This document shows positions 1 to 13,254 of a stretch of DNA of 64,000 bases, piece by piece (positions within the stretch are counted from its first letter, which is position 1; each line of letters starts with the position of its first letter). Origin of the DNA: Climacium dendroides. Taxonomy: Eukaryota > Streptophyta > Bryopsida > Hypnales > Climaciaceae. The position numbers were made by a program, and so were the translations under genes. The stretch spans positions 4,200,001-4,264,000 of the forward strand of contig OX467088.1 in NCBI GenBank assembly GCA_950106755.1, given 5' to 3'. Below the pieces are notes generated by a model, which saw only the letters and a program-made list of their open reading frames with translations, had not been told where the DNA came from and made no database searches.

Positions 1-387
1 TATAATATCATAATATGATAAGAAAAAAATAAATTGAAAATACATACAAAAAATTTCAAACAATAAATATTTCATATTCATGCTTGAAGAAAATAGTATG
101 TAAAAAGAATTACAATATGATTTAAAATACTAAATTGTTAAGAATTTAGTTATGGAATTGATAATTGCCAATTCCAATGGCTTTAATGTTGTAATAAAAA
201 ATCTACATCCAATTTTTGTATTTTTTTCAAAAATATCAAAAATAGAGTTAAATGAAGGATTTTAAAGTTTAGTTTTAGAGTAAAGATTCTACAACTTCCA
301 CAACTACCAACAAACTAAAATTTCTTCATAATTTTCATCCCATTAATCAAAATGGAATGATTCAATCTATTCAATCTTTCCATGAAC

Positions 388-430
<43 letters not shown>

Positions 431-547
431 CTTTGACACACAGTTTGCAAAAATTTCAAAGGAAAAAAAATAAAAAATTTGTTTGTAATGAGCTACCCAA
501 AATTGTTATGTTGTCCAAAAAATAGTGTTTGGACCTTTATGAGGTTA
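1..547 (-). mobile_element. Family A TIR repeat, partial copy
   Basis: This is a diverged copy of the dispersed family A, cut off by the window edge. Read on the minus strand it runs from a family end near 547 (ttaacctcataaaggtcc) through the same order of short phrases seen at 4137-5036. Examples are gaatcattccattttgatta and ccattggaattggca. It has no coding capacity. The family is defined by comparing copies inside this window only. Confidence 0.6.
391..428. repeat. (AT)n microsatellite
   Basis: An uninterrupted run of about 19 AT dinucleotides, lying inside the family A copy. Confidence 0.95.
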
Positions 548-2707
548 AGGAAAAGACTTTTAGGCAAAAGTTGACCAACATTTATCATTTATCAATAAAA
601 TTTTAAGTGAGGAATTCAAAGTTTCTTGCAAAATTAACTTTGATAGAATATTTCTAATTCTAACACAATTTTTTTTCTTTAACAAAAATTCAAAATTTAA
701 AGCAATAACTACCTTTGTTTTTTATGCTTTTATTTAAGTTATTTCTTAAGTTCATTTTTAAGAATCATTCTTTGAACTAAAGAAATATTTTTGAAGGGAA
801 ACACATTATTATCCTTTGAGTTATGTAGTATTTGCACAAGTCTTCAAAATCTATATGATACAAGTGCTAAAAGCACTAATGCAAAACTCCCTCCAAATGG
901 ATTAAACTAATTGTGCAATTACGTGTGTTTGAGATGTGTTTATGTTCATCTATTGTTTGAAATTTGAACTTCTAGTCTTTATGATTTTAAGACCATTTGT
1001 TTCTTCTTGGGCATCTCATTTTGATTATTTTTGTCAACTTTGATGGTTATAACCTTAAAGTTCCATTGTTGAAACTTAATGAAACTTTGTGGAGTCGTGT
1101 ATTATTGAATCTTTTTGAAGATCCTATTGTTGATTGATTGAATTATATAATCATAGAGAAATTTAAACTCATTTGTGACTAAATAAAATTTATTTGGTTA
1201 CAACCACTCTATGTACTTAGGAATTATATAACAAACTAGAATATTCAATAAGACATTAGTGAAATCCACAACAATATTCAAAACTAAAGACTACAACAAG
1301 TAATCCTCATTTATTTGAGCCATGGAGGTAAAGCCATGTCAACCTTTAAAATAACATGCTTTATTGGATACTTTGACTCTCTAGAAATTATTGTAAATTT
1401 CAAATTCTAATGTGGGACTACCAATATCCTAAAAATTAAAAATATATATAAATATGACCCTCCATGTTATTTCCATACTAGAGTACAATTGAATCAACAA
1501 TAGGATCTTTAAAAAGATTTAATAATACATGAATATGGACATTGATATGAATATAAATACAAAATACGAAGTACGGAGTTTGCACTCATATATATCTCAT
1601 ATGGAATGCAGACCCTACTGCATATGAAAAAATACATAAGGGATGGGAGGGTGGAGAATCTTAAAAATATATTGGAGGATGGGGGTAACAAGGACAAGTG
1701 TTAAAACTAAATTTCTTTTCTTTTGAACCAAAGGAAAACACAAATAAATAATTAATGAACTTTTGAGCTCATTGTGCAATTTGTCACAACAACAATGAGC
1801 TCAAAAGAGGTAGTTACTACCTTAATCCAATGTGCATTAGAATTTAGCAATAATGGATAAATGAAAAAATTGTCTAGATGAAAATTTAACACTTTGCTTG
1901 ATGGATGAAATCATTTGCATTTAGGTCTAGTTTACATCCAATCTAAAGGTGAAGAGGCAAAAAAATTTAAACCTTTGATTGGCTAAAATTGAGAAGTCTT
2001 TAAGAAATGGTTTTACACCATTTAAATCAAAGGTTAGAAGTCTCCAAGAAGGTCCAATGAGGTGGAATACATTTTTTTCCTACATAGCCAAAACTTCTCA
2101 TAATTTAAATCTCTAGAATTATAATCAATATTTTAGTATTTTTTCAATATATTTTAATACTTATATTTTTTATTTTTTATTTTCATTTTATACCCTCTTG
2201 GTAGTCTATACAAATCCACGGACAAGGCGGCTTTGAGAATGGGATCGTATACTTTTCAATGTTTGGGCCCTCTCATTTTTAGCTTAAATCATGCCTTAAT
2301 TCTGGAAGGACATTACCCAAGTAGTAGGTACTAAGTAAAAAAATGACTTAATTTTTGACCAATAGGTCTAGTTTTTACTTTTTGCAATATTAAAGGTCAT
2401 CTACGGCACATGTGTTGTTTCAAGGTTAAAATAGTATCATGCAAATCTGAGCACATTTTCAAAAGCTAGTATTAGAAAAAACAGAGAAAAGGTAGATGCT
2501 TGTTGAACTTTCTTCAAAGTTTGAATGTTGAAAATACAACACCATTCTATAAAATCTACCAATTCAACTTTGACCTCATATAACTATTGCATAATATAAT
2601 CAAATATAATTCTTCGATTCCCCCCAATTTTATTGCAAATTTGTCTTTCCATGATTAAAAATGACAATTTATTGACATTTGATACTACTTGTCAAACAAA
2701 TTTGCTT
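548..2707. other. AT-rich gene-free stretch
   Basis: No reading frame with recognisable protein features, no RNA gene and no clear repeat boundary were seen. The sequence is AT-rich and full of stop codons in all frames. Confidence 0.6.
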
Positions 2708-2709
2708 AG

Positions 2710-2905
2710 TTTAATCCCTAAAGATTTTTTACTATCTTTTCACCATAGATGTTCCCGAATTGCCATTTCTAGTACAAGCACCAATTCTTTTTTAAAAGAA
2801 AAACATTTTTGAAGACCTATTTTCTAAAATTTGGAACTTGTACTAGAAATGGCAATCGAGGAACGTTTTTGGTGAAAACATAGTTAACAAATTTTATGGG
2901 TTAAA
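2710..2905. mobile_element. Foldback element made of two inverted family A ends
   Basis: The two halves are inverted copies of each other over about 70 bp. Both contain gccatttctagtacaag or its complement, and the outer ends read ttaatccctaaa and the complement of tttaacccataaa. The right arm also matches 4965-5036, the right end of a longer family A copy. This looks like an internally deleted, MITE-like derivative able to fold into a hairpin. It encodes no protein. Confidence 0.6.
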
Positions 2906-4136
2906 TAGATAGTTAGTTTTCCCTACCTAGCCATGAATTTCATTTCATTCGCATCACAAATAAATCAAGAATAACTTTTTAAAAAACTCAATTTTTTTTA
3001 TTATTTTATTTTATTTTGAAGCAAATGGAAAAACTCAACTTTTTCACATTCCTGAAGTTTCTGCTGATTTTCACCAAAAATAAAAATAGAACATTCCATT
3101 GTGCACTTTCTATACCTTTGCAAGGGGAAAACCATGGAATAAAAAGATACTTTTTACTAGGCAGCTATCATTGCAATGAGATAAGATTCATCCAATGGAG
3201 GGCTATAAAAAGTAAAAGGAAGTTCCATTCCAATGATCTAGGCCCGGCATGGCCCTACCATTGATCCACTTGCATCATAAACCGTTTAATTTTGGGGGCA
3301 ATTGAAAACTTTGATCTAGTTCATTCGTTTCAGAATTTAAAGTTTAAAATTTTAAAATTTTAAAAAAGAAACTCGACTACCCACCCACCCCCCCAAAAAA
3401 GAAAAGAAATAACAATTTATAATATAATTATAATAGAAGTTAAGTGAGGTGACGCTAAGACTGGTCCCCACTTTTGAGGCACCGAAGACTGATGACTTCA
3501 TTAATAATAAGTTCTTCGCATGTGCAATTGGTTCTTCAATACTCATGTAATACTTGGGTAATACTCATGTAATATTTGGGTGATACTTGGTGATACCTAT
3601 ATGAAAACTAGGTGATACCTAGGTAAAATTTGGCTGTTAGTCTTTAAATGCAACATTAATTTAGCTATTCCCCCCCCAAAATTAAAATTTCCATTACAAA
3701 AAAATAGCCAAGATCATTTGATTGTAGCCAAGTGGCGAAAATTCGTACATATAAAAAACTCTAGTAGTGACCCTTGTGACCGACTTGAACAATAAAAAGT
3801 TATAGAACCCGGGTTCCAATGAATTTTATGCATTTAAAAGGTAGATATTAACCATTATGCCGCAAAGGACCAAAAAACAATCAACGATCAATTGTTTTGT
3901 TTAGGGGTTATATTGATTCATTACCAATTTGCCACCAAAATTTAAAACTAATCCACCCTTAATCTATAAGACACTCATTTAATTTAGAGGCACTTTCACA
4001 TTCTAAAGAGTTGTTTAGAGCCAAAACAATTTTGTTAATTATGATGAGTATGGCACATTCCTTCAAAATTTTAGGACCAAAATTTATTCTTAAGGATGTA
4101 AAAAGATGGAAGGTCAATTGACTATACTTCAAAATT
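2906..4136. other. AT-rich stretch with a short degenerate tandem motif
   Basis: No gene is seen. At about 3540-3630 a degenerate motif close to gtaatacttgggtgatac is repeated several times. A TTTAGGGGTTA motif near 3902 resembles a family A terminus, but no partner end was identified. Confidence 0.5.
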
Positions 4137-5036
4137 AAAACCATAAAGGACCAAATACCATCTTTTGGCAACATAGTGATTTTGGGCAACTCACTACAAT
4201 TGTAAGTTTTATTTTATTTTATTTTAAATTTTCACTCAAGATGTGCCCAAAGAACAGCTTTTAAGGGGCAACAATTTTCATAACTTTTTACTACATGGTT
4301 AATAAATTATCTTTGGACAAGCTCAAAAAATTCTTAAAAAGTCACTTTTTAAAGAAATAAAAATTCAAAAATACTTTTCTAGATCTATATACATGCGAAA
4401 AGCTTTGAATCATTCCATTTTGATTGATGGCATGAAAGAGATGAGGAGTTTTAATTCACAAGTGGTTAAGGACTCTAAAATAAACTTTGAAGTCCTTCAT
4501 TTTCAATTTTTAATAATTTTGAAAATAATTTTAAAAAAACATTGGATTGTTTATTACAATATTATAGTCATTGGAATTGGCATTTTCAATTCCATAATTG
4601 AATTCTGAATAATTTAGTAATTTGAATCATTCTCTACTTCTTTCTACTTACTATTTTTTCCTATATGTTGTACAATTCTAAATGATATAAAAAATTTCAA
4701 GCATAAAGACAACTTGAATTGAAGAATGAATCTAAAGAGTATCCACCATTTGGGGCATTTTTTCAAACAATGTGACCGTATAAAATGCAGCTATCCAATT
4801 TTTTTTACAGACAATTTTTTTTGTTACTTTAAACACTATTATCTTGCAATCCACACAATGGAAATTTGTAAAAACTTTCCCACATCTTTTCAAACCAATG
4901 TAATGTACTGTACTACAAGATCATACATTTATGCATGTCCAAAAATGCTTTGTTTTTCTAAAATTTGGTGAATGTACTAGAAATGGTAGTTTTGGAGCGA
5001 CTTTGGTGAAAACATAGTTAAAAACCCTAAGGGGTC
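4137..5036 (+). mobile_element. Family A TIR repeat, diverged full-length copy
   Basis: The copy begins near ccataaaggaccaaatacc and ends near accctaaggggtcaac, which matches the inverted terminus of the family. The internal phrases follow the family order: gattttgggcaa, then gaaaagctttgaatcattcc, then tcttgcaatcca. It is in inverted orientation to the copy at 1-547. No protein is encoded. Confidence 0.55.
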
Positions 5037-5159
5037 AACACATTTCTTTTGCTTTCAAAATATATAATTTTTCTAAATTTGGTAGAGAATTGATCCAATG
5101 AGAAAGGTCTAAGTGAGGAATGGGCTTTTTTTCACATTTCTAGTTCTAAGATGAAATAC

Positions 5160-5480
5160 ACTAATCCCACCGGTGAAATTGCTTTAACAAGGAAACTAAA
5201 CCTCACATAATATTATCTGTCTATTGTGTATTTTGAAAATTGAATTCAAAACTAAATCCTATAAGTTATTTTTTTAAGAAAATATTCAAATTGCTTGAAA
5301 AACAAGACACTCCCTAATTTTTTCATCACTAGTCCACACAAAATGAATCAAAATTTTGCATGTAGACAGAAATACTTTCTAAAAAGACTAAAAAGATCAT
5401 ATTCCGAGAAAGTTGACGTTTCTATCTTCAAAAAGAGTTTTGAAAATCATGCCAAAAATTGAGATTACAAAAACTTTTCT
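5160..5480 (-). mobile_element. Family A repeat, partial copy
   Basis: This is the reverse complement of the middle of family A. It contains the complements of ataagttatttttttaagaa, aacaagacactccctaat and tgtagacagaaatac, in the order found in the full copies. Neither terminus is visible. Confidence 0.55.
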
Positions 5481-5516
5481 AAACCTTATAGTGTTTTCCA
5501 AAGGGACAGTAGTTCT

Positions 5517-6400
5517 TTAATCTTTAAAGGACCAAGGCCTTTTTTCTACCAAAAAACACTCAAAACTACCATTTCTATAGCAAAGAGTTAAAAAATTTGA
5601 GAATTTTTTTTTTTTCATATCTAACTATAGGATCTTATATATAATTAGTATGAAAATGTGTAGGAAAAATTTCATAAATTTTGATCACACAAATTAGAAG
5701 ATATCTATATTTAAAGTGAAAAAACAAGTTTTTCAACACATTGGGGAACTAGATTATTTGACTTTGAACCTTCTTAGCTTAAATTTTTTGCACTACAGAG
5801 TTTTAAGGTTTAAACCTTTATGGTGGGGAATTGAGTATAGAATTTAGAAGAAATAAAGAATTTAAAATAAATTAATTTAGTTACATAGAAGTATGAGATA
5901 GAAGGAAAATCTAAATTATTAATATCTCTAAAATGGAATTAAAATGCACTAATCCCAATGGTGAGATTTTTTAGGAAGTCAAACTAAATTACATTGATTT
6001 TTTTTAATTGTGTAAATTGCATTCAAAAATGAATCCTATGAGTCATTTTTCCAAGAAGATGCTTTAATTATACCCAAAACAAGATTGTTCACAACTTTCT
6101 CATAACAAATCTAAATGGAATTCAAAGCTTTTTATGTAGACAAAAACATAATCTATGAGAAATAAAAAGTTTAATTTTTTTTTTCAAAATTTCCAAATCT
6201 TTTTGAATGCCCTCTTTTCCTTGTTTTGAACTTATTTGGACATAAATTTTGTTCCCAAGCACCAATTGAAAAAATATATATATTTCCATGAAATTAATCA
6301 ATTCTTCTATATTAAAAAATTAAAAATTAAAATCAGCCCGTAGGTACCTTCCCAAAATCCCATTTGTATCCCGAAGGGACAATGGTCTTTTAGGGGTTAA
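5517..6400 (-). mobile_element. Family A TIR element, full-length copy (884 bp)
   Basis: On the minus strand this copy starts ttaacccctaaaagaccatt (6400) and ends ...ggtcctttaaagattaa (5517), so the ends form an imperfect inverted repeat. It aligns by eye along its whole length with 37580-38340 and 15167-16032. It has no open frame of note, so it is probably a non-autonomous DNA transposon. The superfamily is unknown. The termini sit in a TTAA context, which would fit a TA or TTAA target but does not prove it. Confidence 0.65.
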
Positions 6401-7309
6401 TGATTATTCCATTCATGATTGCTCTTAATTTTATTTCTTTTGACATAAATGAAAAAAAATTCCATTGCAAGAGAGGATATTTTGCCAAATTTTAATGTTG
6501 GAATGAATTTGCAAAGGCTCTAGTTGAAATACAACTTGAGGCAAGTGGCAAGTGAAAATGAAAAGAGATCAAATGAGCCAAATGGAAAGGCAAACAACAA
6601 GGGTTGATGGTCTAAGATGGAAGGCTATTAGTCTAGGCCCAAGGTCTAAGATTCCAATGCTAGAATTCTTAAAGAACTTGGAAGCCAAGACCATCCATCA
6701 ACCCGAATCTAATCCACCTCAGGTATCCCCTAAAGACCTGTTCCATGTACCTCTTTGGCAAAGAAGCTATGAGTATGCTTGAACTCATCAATTGACTTTG
6801 ATTTGCATCACATCTTGAGTTGGTTCCATTCCATATGGTTTTCACTTAATTAATCATTCTAGGCCATATCTTTTGCATGAGTTCAATATGAGACCCAAAT
6901 GTGTAGTTGTTTGGAAGTACACCCTACTATTTTTCCTTGATTCAATTAGGAAAGTTTTCCTTCTTACTAAAGAGGCTTCTCCCTACATTAGTAGTGACAA
7001 AATAGATGCATCCTTTATGAGCCTTCCTAATTTGTTTAGGTCCCATTCTAAGGCGTCTACTTGCTTATAAAAATAGATCAATCTATTTTATTGTTTGCAG
7101 GGTTTTTCGACTTCTAACATGTGAGATTCACATCCGTTGGATGGTACCATGTTTCTTATGTTGATCACCAATTCGAGTTCTTCTCCACTCAAAGCATAAG
7201 TTCAACAAGTTTATTAAGTTTCTACCTCCTCCCCCTTCCCTTCCCGTATTATGACTCCCCTATAGTGGACCCCCCCAATCGCTACTTTTTGTTACTTGGC
7301 CTAGTTACT
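6401..7309. other. Gene-free stretch
   Basis: Short open frames occur at 6552-6782, 6873-7070 and 7121-7363 on the plus strand. None has recognisable domain features, splice continuity or a neighbour that supports it. I see nothing functional here. Confidence 0.5.
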
Positions 7310-7500
7310 ACCGTTACTATCAAACTGGTCCAATTCTCATATCAGTTTCTTGTTGGCAAGTGAAAGGAGGTTCCAACACACCAAAGAATACAACATTTGG
7401 ATACTCTATGGGTCAAAGATACTTGAAGTCAAGGCCCTCTTCTCATTTCTTCCACCTAGGTACATATTAATTTTGGAGATGTCCACATAGTGACGATGAT
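7310..7500 (+). repeat. Dispersed repeat family F, copy 1
   Basis: This copy matches 31020-31190 by eye. Both contain cttgttggcaagtg, aaggaggttccaac, gcatttggatat (catttggatact here) and attttggagatgt in the same order and spacing. The identity of the element is not known. Confidence 0.55.
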
Positions 7501-7558
7501 GGTTTTGAATTTTGCACACATTTTGGGGCATCAAGTGTTCCTTATAGGACAGGTTTCC

Positions 7559-7679
7559 ATGTGGAGTTGAGGGCCGGTGGAGCCTGCCGATCATTGGTGA
7601 AATAGACGTTCCTAAAAAACCGGGGACGCCCATTTCACCGATGATGATCGGCAAGCTCCACCGGGCCGTGGCTCCACAT
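7559..7679. repeat. Long GC-rich foldback (hairpin of about 55 bp arms)
   Basis: Positions 7559-7612 and 7624-7679 are near-perfect reverse complements, separated by only about 11 bases. Shared stretches include ggtggagc, tgccgatcat and ggtgaaat. The arms are GC-rich inside a strongly AT-rich region. The size, small loop and scattered mismatches are compatible with a plant MIRNA-like or small-RNA foldback, or with a recent inverted duplication. I do not recognise a known mature miRNA in it. Confidence 0.6.
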
Positions 7680-8827
7680 CTAAGCCCACTCTTATTGTAG
7701 GTGGACACCTTCCGGAAAGAATGTGCACTGAATTTGAATCAGGATAGCGTGTGCCCCTTTGAATGTATGAAACTATGAACAGTGTCGCCCCCACCAACGG
7801 ATAATAATTAACCACTCAGGTACTTAAGCCCCCCACCCCCTTTTTCCGAGGCCCCCGAGTGGGTGTGGCCATTGGCCCCCTTTGTCACATGGCTGCCATT
7901 GGATCCCTGTTTGAAGGGCCCCATTTGGATGGCTGTGATGTGGCTGCACCCCCTCCATGGAAAGGGGTCGGGAATCATTGCCTCCCTCCCGAGGACTGGG
8001 CCAGGCTCAAATATCCAGTAGCAAAGCCACCCAAGGTCGGTCACCCCCTACCCTGCAATTCAAAGTAATGGAACTTAAGTAATACTATAAGATAGTGGAT
8101 GCATAGTTCAGGAAACTTTTTGAGTTTTACCGGTTAATTTCCTTTACTTCTCATATTGAACCGGTTTTTGAAGAACCGAGTCTCGTTCTTTTCTCTATTT
8201 TTTTAACTCAAAATAAAAATTGCAAAGATTTTTACACCTATTTTTTTGGGCTGATGTTTTCAAATTGCAACCAGTGTTTTTTTCCCCAATTCCTCTGGCT
8301 AACTTTGAGCTAGCCGCCGGTTTTTTCCAAACACTGAGTGGATGCATGTAAAGCCCCCAATGTAATGTCTTGTCTTGATACTCGAGGGACCAACTTACTT
8401 TTCCCCTCATCCGTTTTCACATTCACTTTACTATCCAAAGCCTTCCCTTAAGGAGATTCAGGATTCAACAAATGGGAATAGCATCGTGGGGGCATCAAAA
8501 AAAAATGAGATGACACTTCTTTTCTTATTATTATTATTGACATATATGAAATGGGCACTTATTTGCAATGATAAAGAATACTTTGAAGAGTAGTGATTTT
8601 AACTTGTAAAAGAAAAATGAGACCAAAAAGTGGGTGATGGATGACTTCATTGTTCAATATTTAGAGTAATTTTGGTGATTATTTTGGTTATGGAAACCCC
8701 TTCTTTTAAAGGTTATAAGAACCTGTCAATTGTTCATCTCTTTAGGGGCTTCATTGCATAATATAGTTAAACAACTAAAGAAGAAAACTTTGGATCCTAT
8801 TTGGCTATCATGAACGAAGAGTCTATT
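7680..8827. other. Locally GC-rich then AT-rich gene-free stretch
   Basis: The stretch 7680-8070 is unusually GC-rich (cccccacccc, gaggcccccgag) for this half of the window. No frame there has recognisable protein features, and the overlapping open frames on both strands look like by-products of composition. From 8070 on it is ordinary AT-rich sequence. Confidence 0.45.
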
Positions 8828-9409
8828 TTTTAAGACTGCTTTATACTATAGTGGAGAAGTGTTCCAATGATGAATTGTAGGAAAATGGAACAATATGATT
8901 GGAGAAAATTTTGTTCTTCACGAATTGGATTTGCTCTATGGTTAAGATTTGTCTGATCGAAAACTTCAAGGATGGATGAAAAAATGACATGGTTGCCAAT
9001 ATGGCAATACTTTTTATAAGAAGAATTCTTCCAAGGTCAAGTTTTTGGGGAGGACTCAATTCCTCAAACAAGAAACTTGGCCTTGGGAGAACTCCAACTT
9101 CATTTACTGTCTTTTCATTGTGGCATATCTCAATCATGCGATTGAAGGTTTCTTTTATTTCAAATAGCATTAGCTAACTCTTTGCCTCTTTGTCTCTTTG
9201 TCATTCAGATTGCAAAACTCTCCTCTTGGTGAAGTTGTCCATAAAACTTTTCTACTTGGTGTTTAAACTACAACTTCTTATGACATTATTTTATTGTCTT
9301 TTTATCTTTTCCAATGCACCAAGGATTGCTTCAAATAACCATGTCTTGGCCCCAAAAAATTAGTTGACCAATACGCTTCTCCACCATAGTATAAAGTAGT
9401 CCTTAAAGA
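8828..9409. mobile_element. Candidate TIR element (about 580 bp)
   Basis: Inverted arms of roughly 40 bp lie at 8828-8868 and 9368-9409. Both contain the phrase ctttatactat-gtggagaag or its complement. The interior has only short open frames with no recognised transposase. No target-site duplication was identified. Confidence 0.4.
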
Positions 9410-10354
9410 CATCACATCAAAGTCCAATATACTAGTAGTTGAAAAATGAAGAATGCATCTTAACTCCTTATTGCCTAAATCTTTTCTTGAATTTTTGCAT
9501 ATTTTAGATTATATATTATTTACCTCAATTTAATAAAAAATTATCATACAAAAATGTGTTCTTTAAAAATAATTTAAAAATAATTTATATAAAATCAACC
9601 ATTGTTTTGGATGAATGTGAAATTTTTTGGTAAAAAAGCCCCTAAAACCTCTATATTCATCGTCTAAAATTAGATAGTTGAGGCACAAAGGAATTAACCC
9701 CTTAGTGCTCTTACATTCATATTTTGGATGATAAACAAGTTATAGTTTTGTCCATATGTCTTCTCTATCACTGCAAATGTCTTCAACTTTATACATAATT
9801 AAGCATGGTTGTGAAGGACTATATTCAACTATTAGAATTGACAAGAATAAAATGAATTTTTTTGAATTTTTTTGAAATTACTCTAAGATAGAGCTAGAAC
9901 ACAAAATAATTTGATGTTGTAGATGTCAAATTATCATAAAATGGTCCACATACAAATCTTAAAACAATTATTTCACTACCCTCTTAATGGTTCTATAAAT
10001 CTATAATCAAGGCACCAAATTTTTGGGGAATAAATTCAATGTTCCTTCCACGATTTGAGCTCTAACTACTCTATTAGAAGACTATTTCTCTAAATTTGAA
10101 CTCCGAATCCATTTTATGGGTATTACTACCCTCTCCCATTTACAAATGTGAAAAAATTGGGGGGCTATTTTTGCATCGTAAAACAATTTTGAAATATGTA
10201 AAAATTATATCCAAGGTGTAAAATAGTCATGAATACCATACATATGTTTCTTGAGTCATTTTGAATCAAGACGCCAAAGTTATGGCCAAAAAACAAATTA
10301 CCATGTAAAGTGCGACATAAAATAATATAGATGTTTTTTGCAATCACTCAATTG
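9410..10354. other. AT-rich gene-free stretch
   Basis: No gene is seen. A short segment at about 9695-9760 (ttaacccctta...ttttggatgataaacaag) resembles 17580-17655, so it is probably another dispersed repeat. Confidence 0.45.
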
Positions 10355-11285
10355 TTTATCCCCTAAAAGACCATGTGTTCCCTTGGGGGACAATGCAACG
10401 TTTAGATAGGTTCTTATGATCTCAATTTTTGACATGATTTTTGAAACTTTTTGTAAAGATAGGAAAAAATCATTGGCTTTGTAGAAATATAACATTTATT
10501 TTAAATGGTATTGAAGAGCAAATGATATGCCATTCTAAGCTCAAAACAAAGGGCATAGGCAATACAAACAAAATCACTAAAATTCAAAATTCAAAATTTT
10601 TTTTCCTCAAAGAAAATATTTTTGTCTACATGAAAAGATTTGATTCATTCTATTTTGGATTAATAATGAAAAAATTAGAAAGAATCTTATTTTAAAGTGA
10701 TCCAAACATCATTCTTCTTTAGAATGCAAATTATACAATTCATTTTTCAACTCAATTTTCAAAAAAATTCAAAAAAAAAGTTTGAAATGGTTTAGTTTGT
10801 TTCCTAAAACAATCTCATGGTTGGAATTAGCAAGTTTCATTTCCATCATAGAATTGGTAATGATTTAGGTTTTCCTTCTATTTGGTATCCACTTCTACTT
10901 TTAAATGTTTACAAATAAAAATCTAGTGTGTATTTTTTGAATTTTTTTCCTTGAAATCTCAACTCATTTCTTCAACATGAGAAAGAACCAAAATCAAAAT
11001 ATGTAGTCAAAAAAGTTTAAGTAAAGAAGGTTCAAAGTCTTATAATCTAATCACACAAGGTGCAATAAAAACATTTTTTTTTGTTTGAAATGCTAATATC
11101 ATGCAATCTATAATGTCATAGTTTCTTAAAATTCTCCTACACAATCTATGTTAGTATAGTGTATGATCCCATGGTTAGCTATGCAAAAGAAAAATTATGA
11201 AGTTTGCACTTTGTAGTGGAAATGTTAATTTTAATTGTTTCCTAATGAAAAAAGGTCTTAAGTCTTTGCAAATTAAATTGGTTTT
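10355..11285 (+). mobile_element. Family A TIR element, degenerate copy
   Basis: The copy starts with tttatcccctaaaagacc. It then follows the family order: cccttgggggacaa, tttttgacatgattttt, a segment near tttttgtctacatgaaaag, acaatctcatggttgg, and a degenerate right end near aaaaaggtcttaag. It is non-coding and diverged from the copies at 5517, 15167 and 37580. Confidence 0.55.
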
Positions 11286-13254
11286 ACAGTGTAATATTTT
11301 CAAAATTGTGATGTAATAGGGTTTAATTCTTAAATTCCTAAGTCTTTTTTTGAGCTTCTTGGAATTTTCTGAAAACTAAATAAGATGACCAAATTTTGAT
11401 AAGTTTTATCAATTTTATTAAAATTATAACCATATGAATTTAATCTTGATGTATTGTGGATCACGTAGAAAAAAAATATTGCTCATGGATTGAAAGATCA
11501 AACATTATAATGTTCGATCAATAGGATGTTAAATTTGTGAAAGTGATTTGAAGTCTTTCAATCCACTTTTCACATTTCTAATCCAAAATTGAGGTTATGC
11601 AAAAATTTGAGGCTAAAGGACACAACATGCAAACCATAATCAATTAGTGGCTTTTCAAAATTTTCTCTACGATTTCTTTAAATGAATTTTCAATGTACTC
11701 TTTGCCTTAAGACCAAAGGTTGCTATCATGTGACCCTAGGAGTGTGAGCCCATAAGACTATACACCTATGTTATAGGTGTCTATATTATAAAAACTGTTT
11801 ATGATTATAATATAACTACAACACACATACCTATGTTATAAGTGTTTATATTATAAATACCTTCAATAGTTGTAGTATATCTACTTATATATATGCTTAA
11901 AGCTCACATGCTCACATTTTCATGCTAACATACTAGCACCGTTGTCCTTGTACAAAATCTTCAATAGAAAAATTAAGAACAATCTTTTTTTAAATTCGAT
12001 TTTGATGTTTAAAATAGTCTTGAAAAAGGATATTTGACTAAAAATGAAATATCCAAAATAATACTCAGATAAAAATTTATATAACTTTGAAGTATAGTGG
12101 ATACCAAAATATGATACCTTAGGCATTTAGGCATTAATGAACAACTTTACATAATTTTGCCCTACATGCATTAAATTAAAGTATTACAATAGGTTGATTT
12201 AAATATGATTATTGGTTATATATTTTTATCCAAAAGTTATTATTAATAGAGATACTTATTACCTAAATCATAAATGTTCCTTTTTTTCTATAAATTATAA
12301 TGCTTCATTAGTAACTTTTAAAAATTTAGAAATTTATGCATACCAAATTCTACTCTAATATAAATATATAAATATAAATAAATAAATATAAATATAAATA
12401 TAATATTTTAATCATTAAAAACTCTTTTTTTTTTGAATTTTTTGATAAAAAAGATTTAAAAAAAGATTCAAATTATTCACTCTTTTCAGAATGTATGAAA
12501 ATATCTAAATATCCACTTTGAATGCTTGGAATATATAAAAATAGTGTATAAATTTTGTTTATAAATTTCATATTTAGTGAAGTTTTCATTTTAGAACATA
12601 GTATACATGTTTTCATGGACCATAATATTCTTCATTGTAAGTTATACCTATTGTTAAAAATATGCAATAAAGAATCAAAATATATTCTAAAACTAACATA
12701 AATGTTTTTGAACAATCACTTGAGAAAAATGAAATTTTTTATTTTTATAAGACTTAATGATAATTTTATGAGCTTATAGCTAGTTACATGCCTTAATTCA
12801 CCTTATAAAATTAAACTTATAATTTTTTGTTTGTTAGAGACATAATATGAATCATTTCTTGTTATTGGAGACAATTGTTTTGCAAAAGTCATGATCACAC
12901 AATACTATGACATATGGGTTGAAACATCACAATACTTGATTGCAAGGTAGTTGGTAATTTGAAAGTAATTTGCATGCAATAAGTAATATTATAGTTTTAG
13001 AAAATATATGAGATAAAAAAAATAGTTTGTATTTTATTTGGATATAATTCACTGCATATCAGAATCTAATTTGTAATTCTTAAGATAAATATAAAGTATG
13101 ATTATTTTTAAAGATTTAATGTAATGAGCCTCATCTATACAAATTCTTGATTCCTATCAACGGCATTCCTATAGCCTTTTGTTTTGTTTGTTTGGTATGT
13201 TGAAATCTAAGCAATTATGAGGCGTCTAGTAGGATGTAGCGATTTTGTTTTGTA
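11286..13254. other. AT-rich gene-free stretch
   Basis: No gene or RNA was recognised. At 11760-11885 the phrase tataggtgtctatattataa is repeated imperfectly about 80 bp apart. Short (ATAAAT)n-like runs occur near 12360-12400. Confidence 0.5.
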
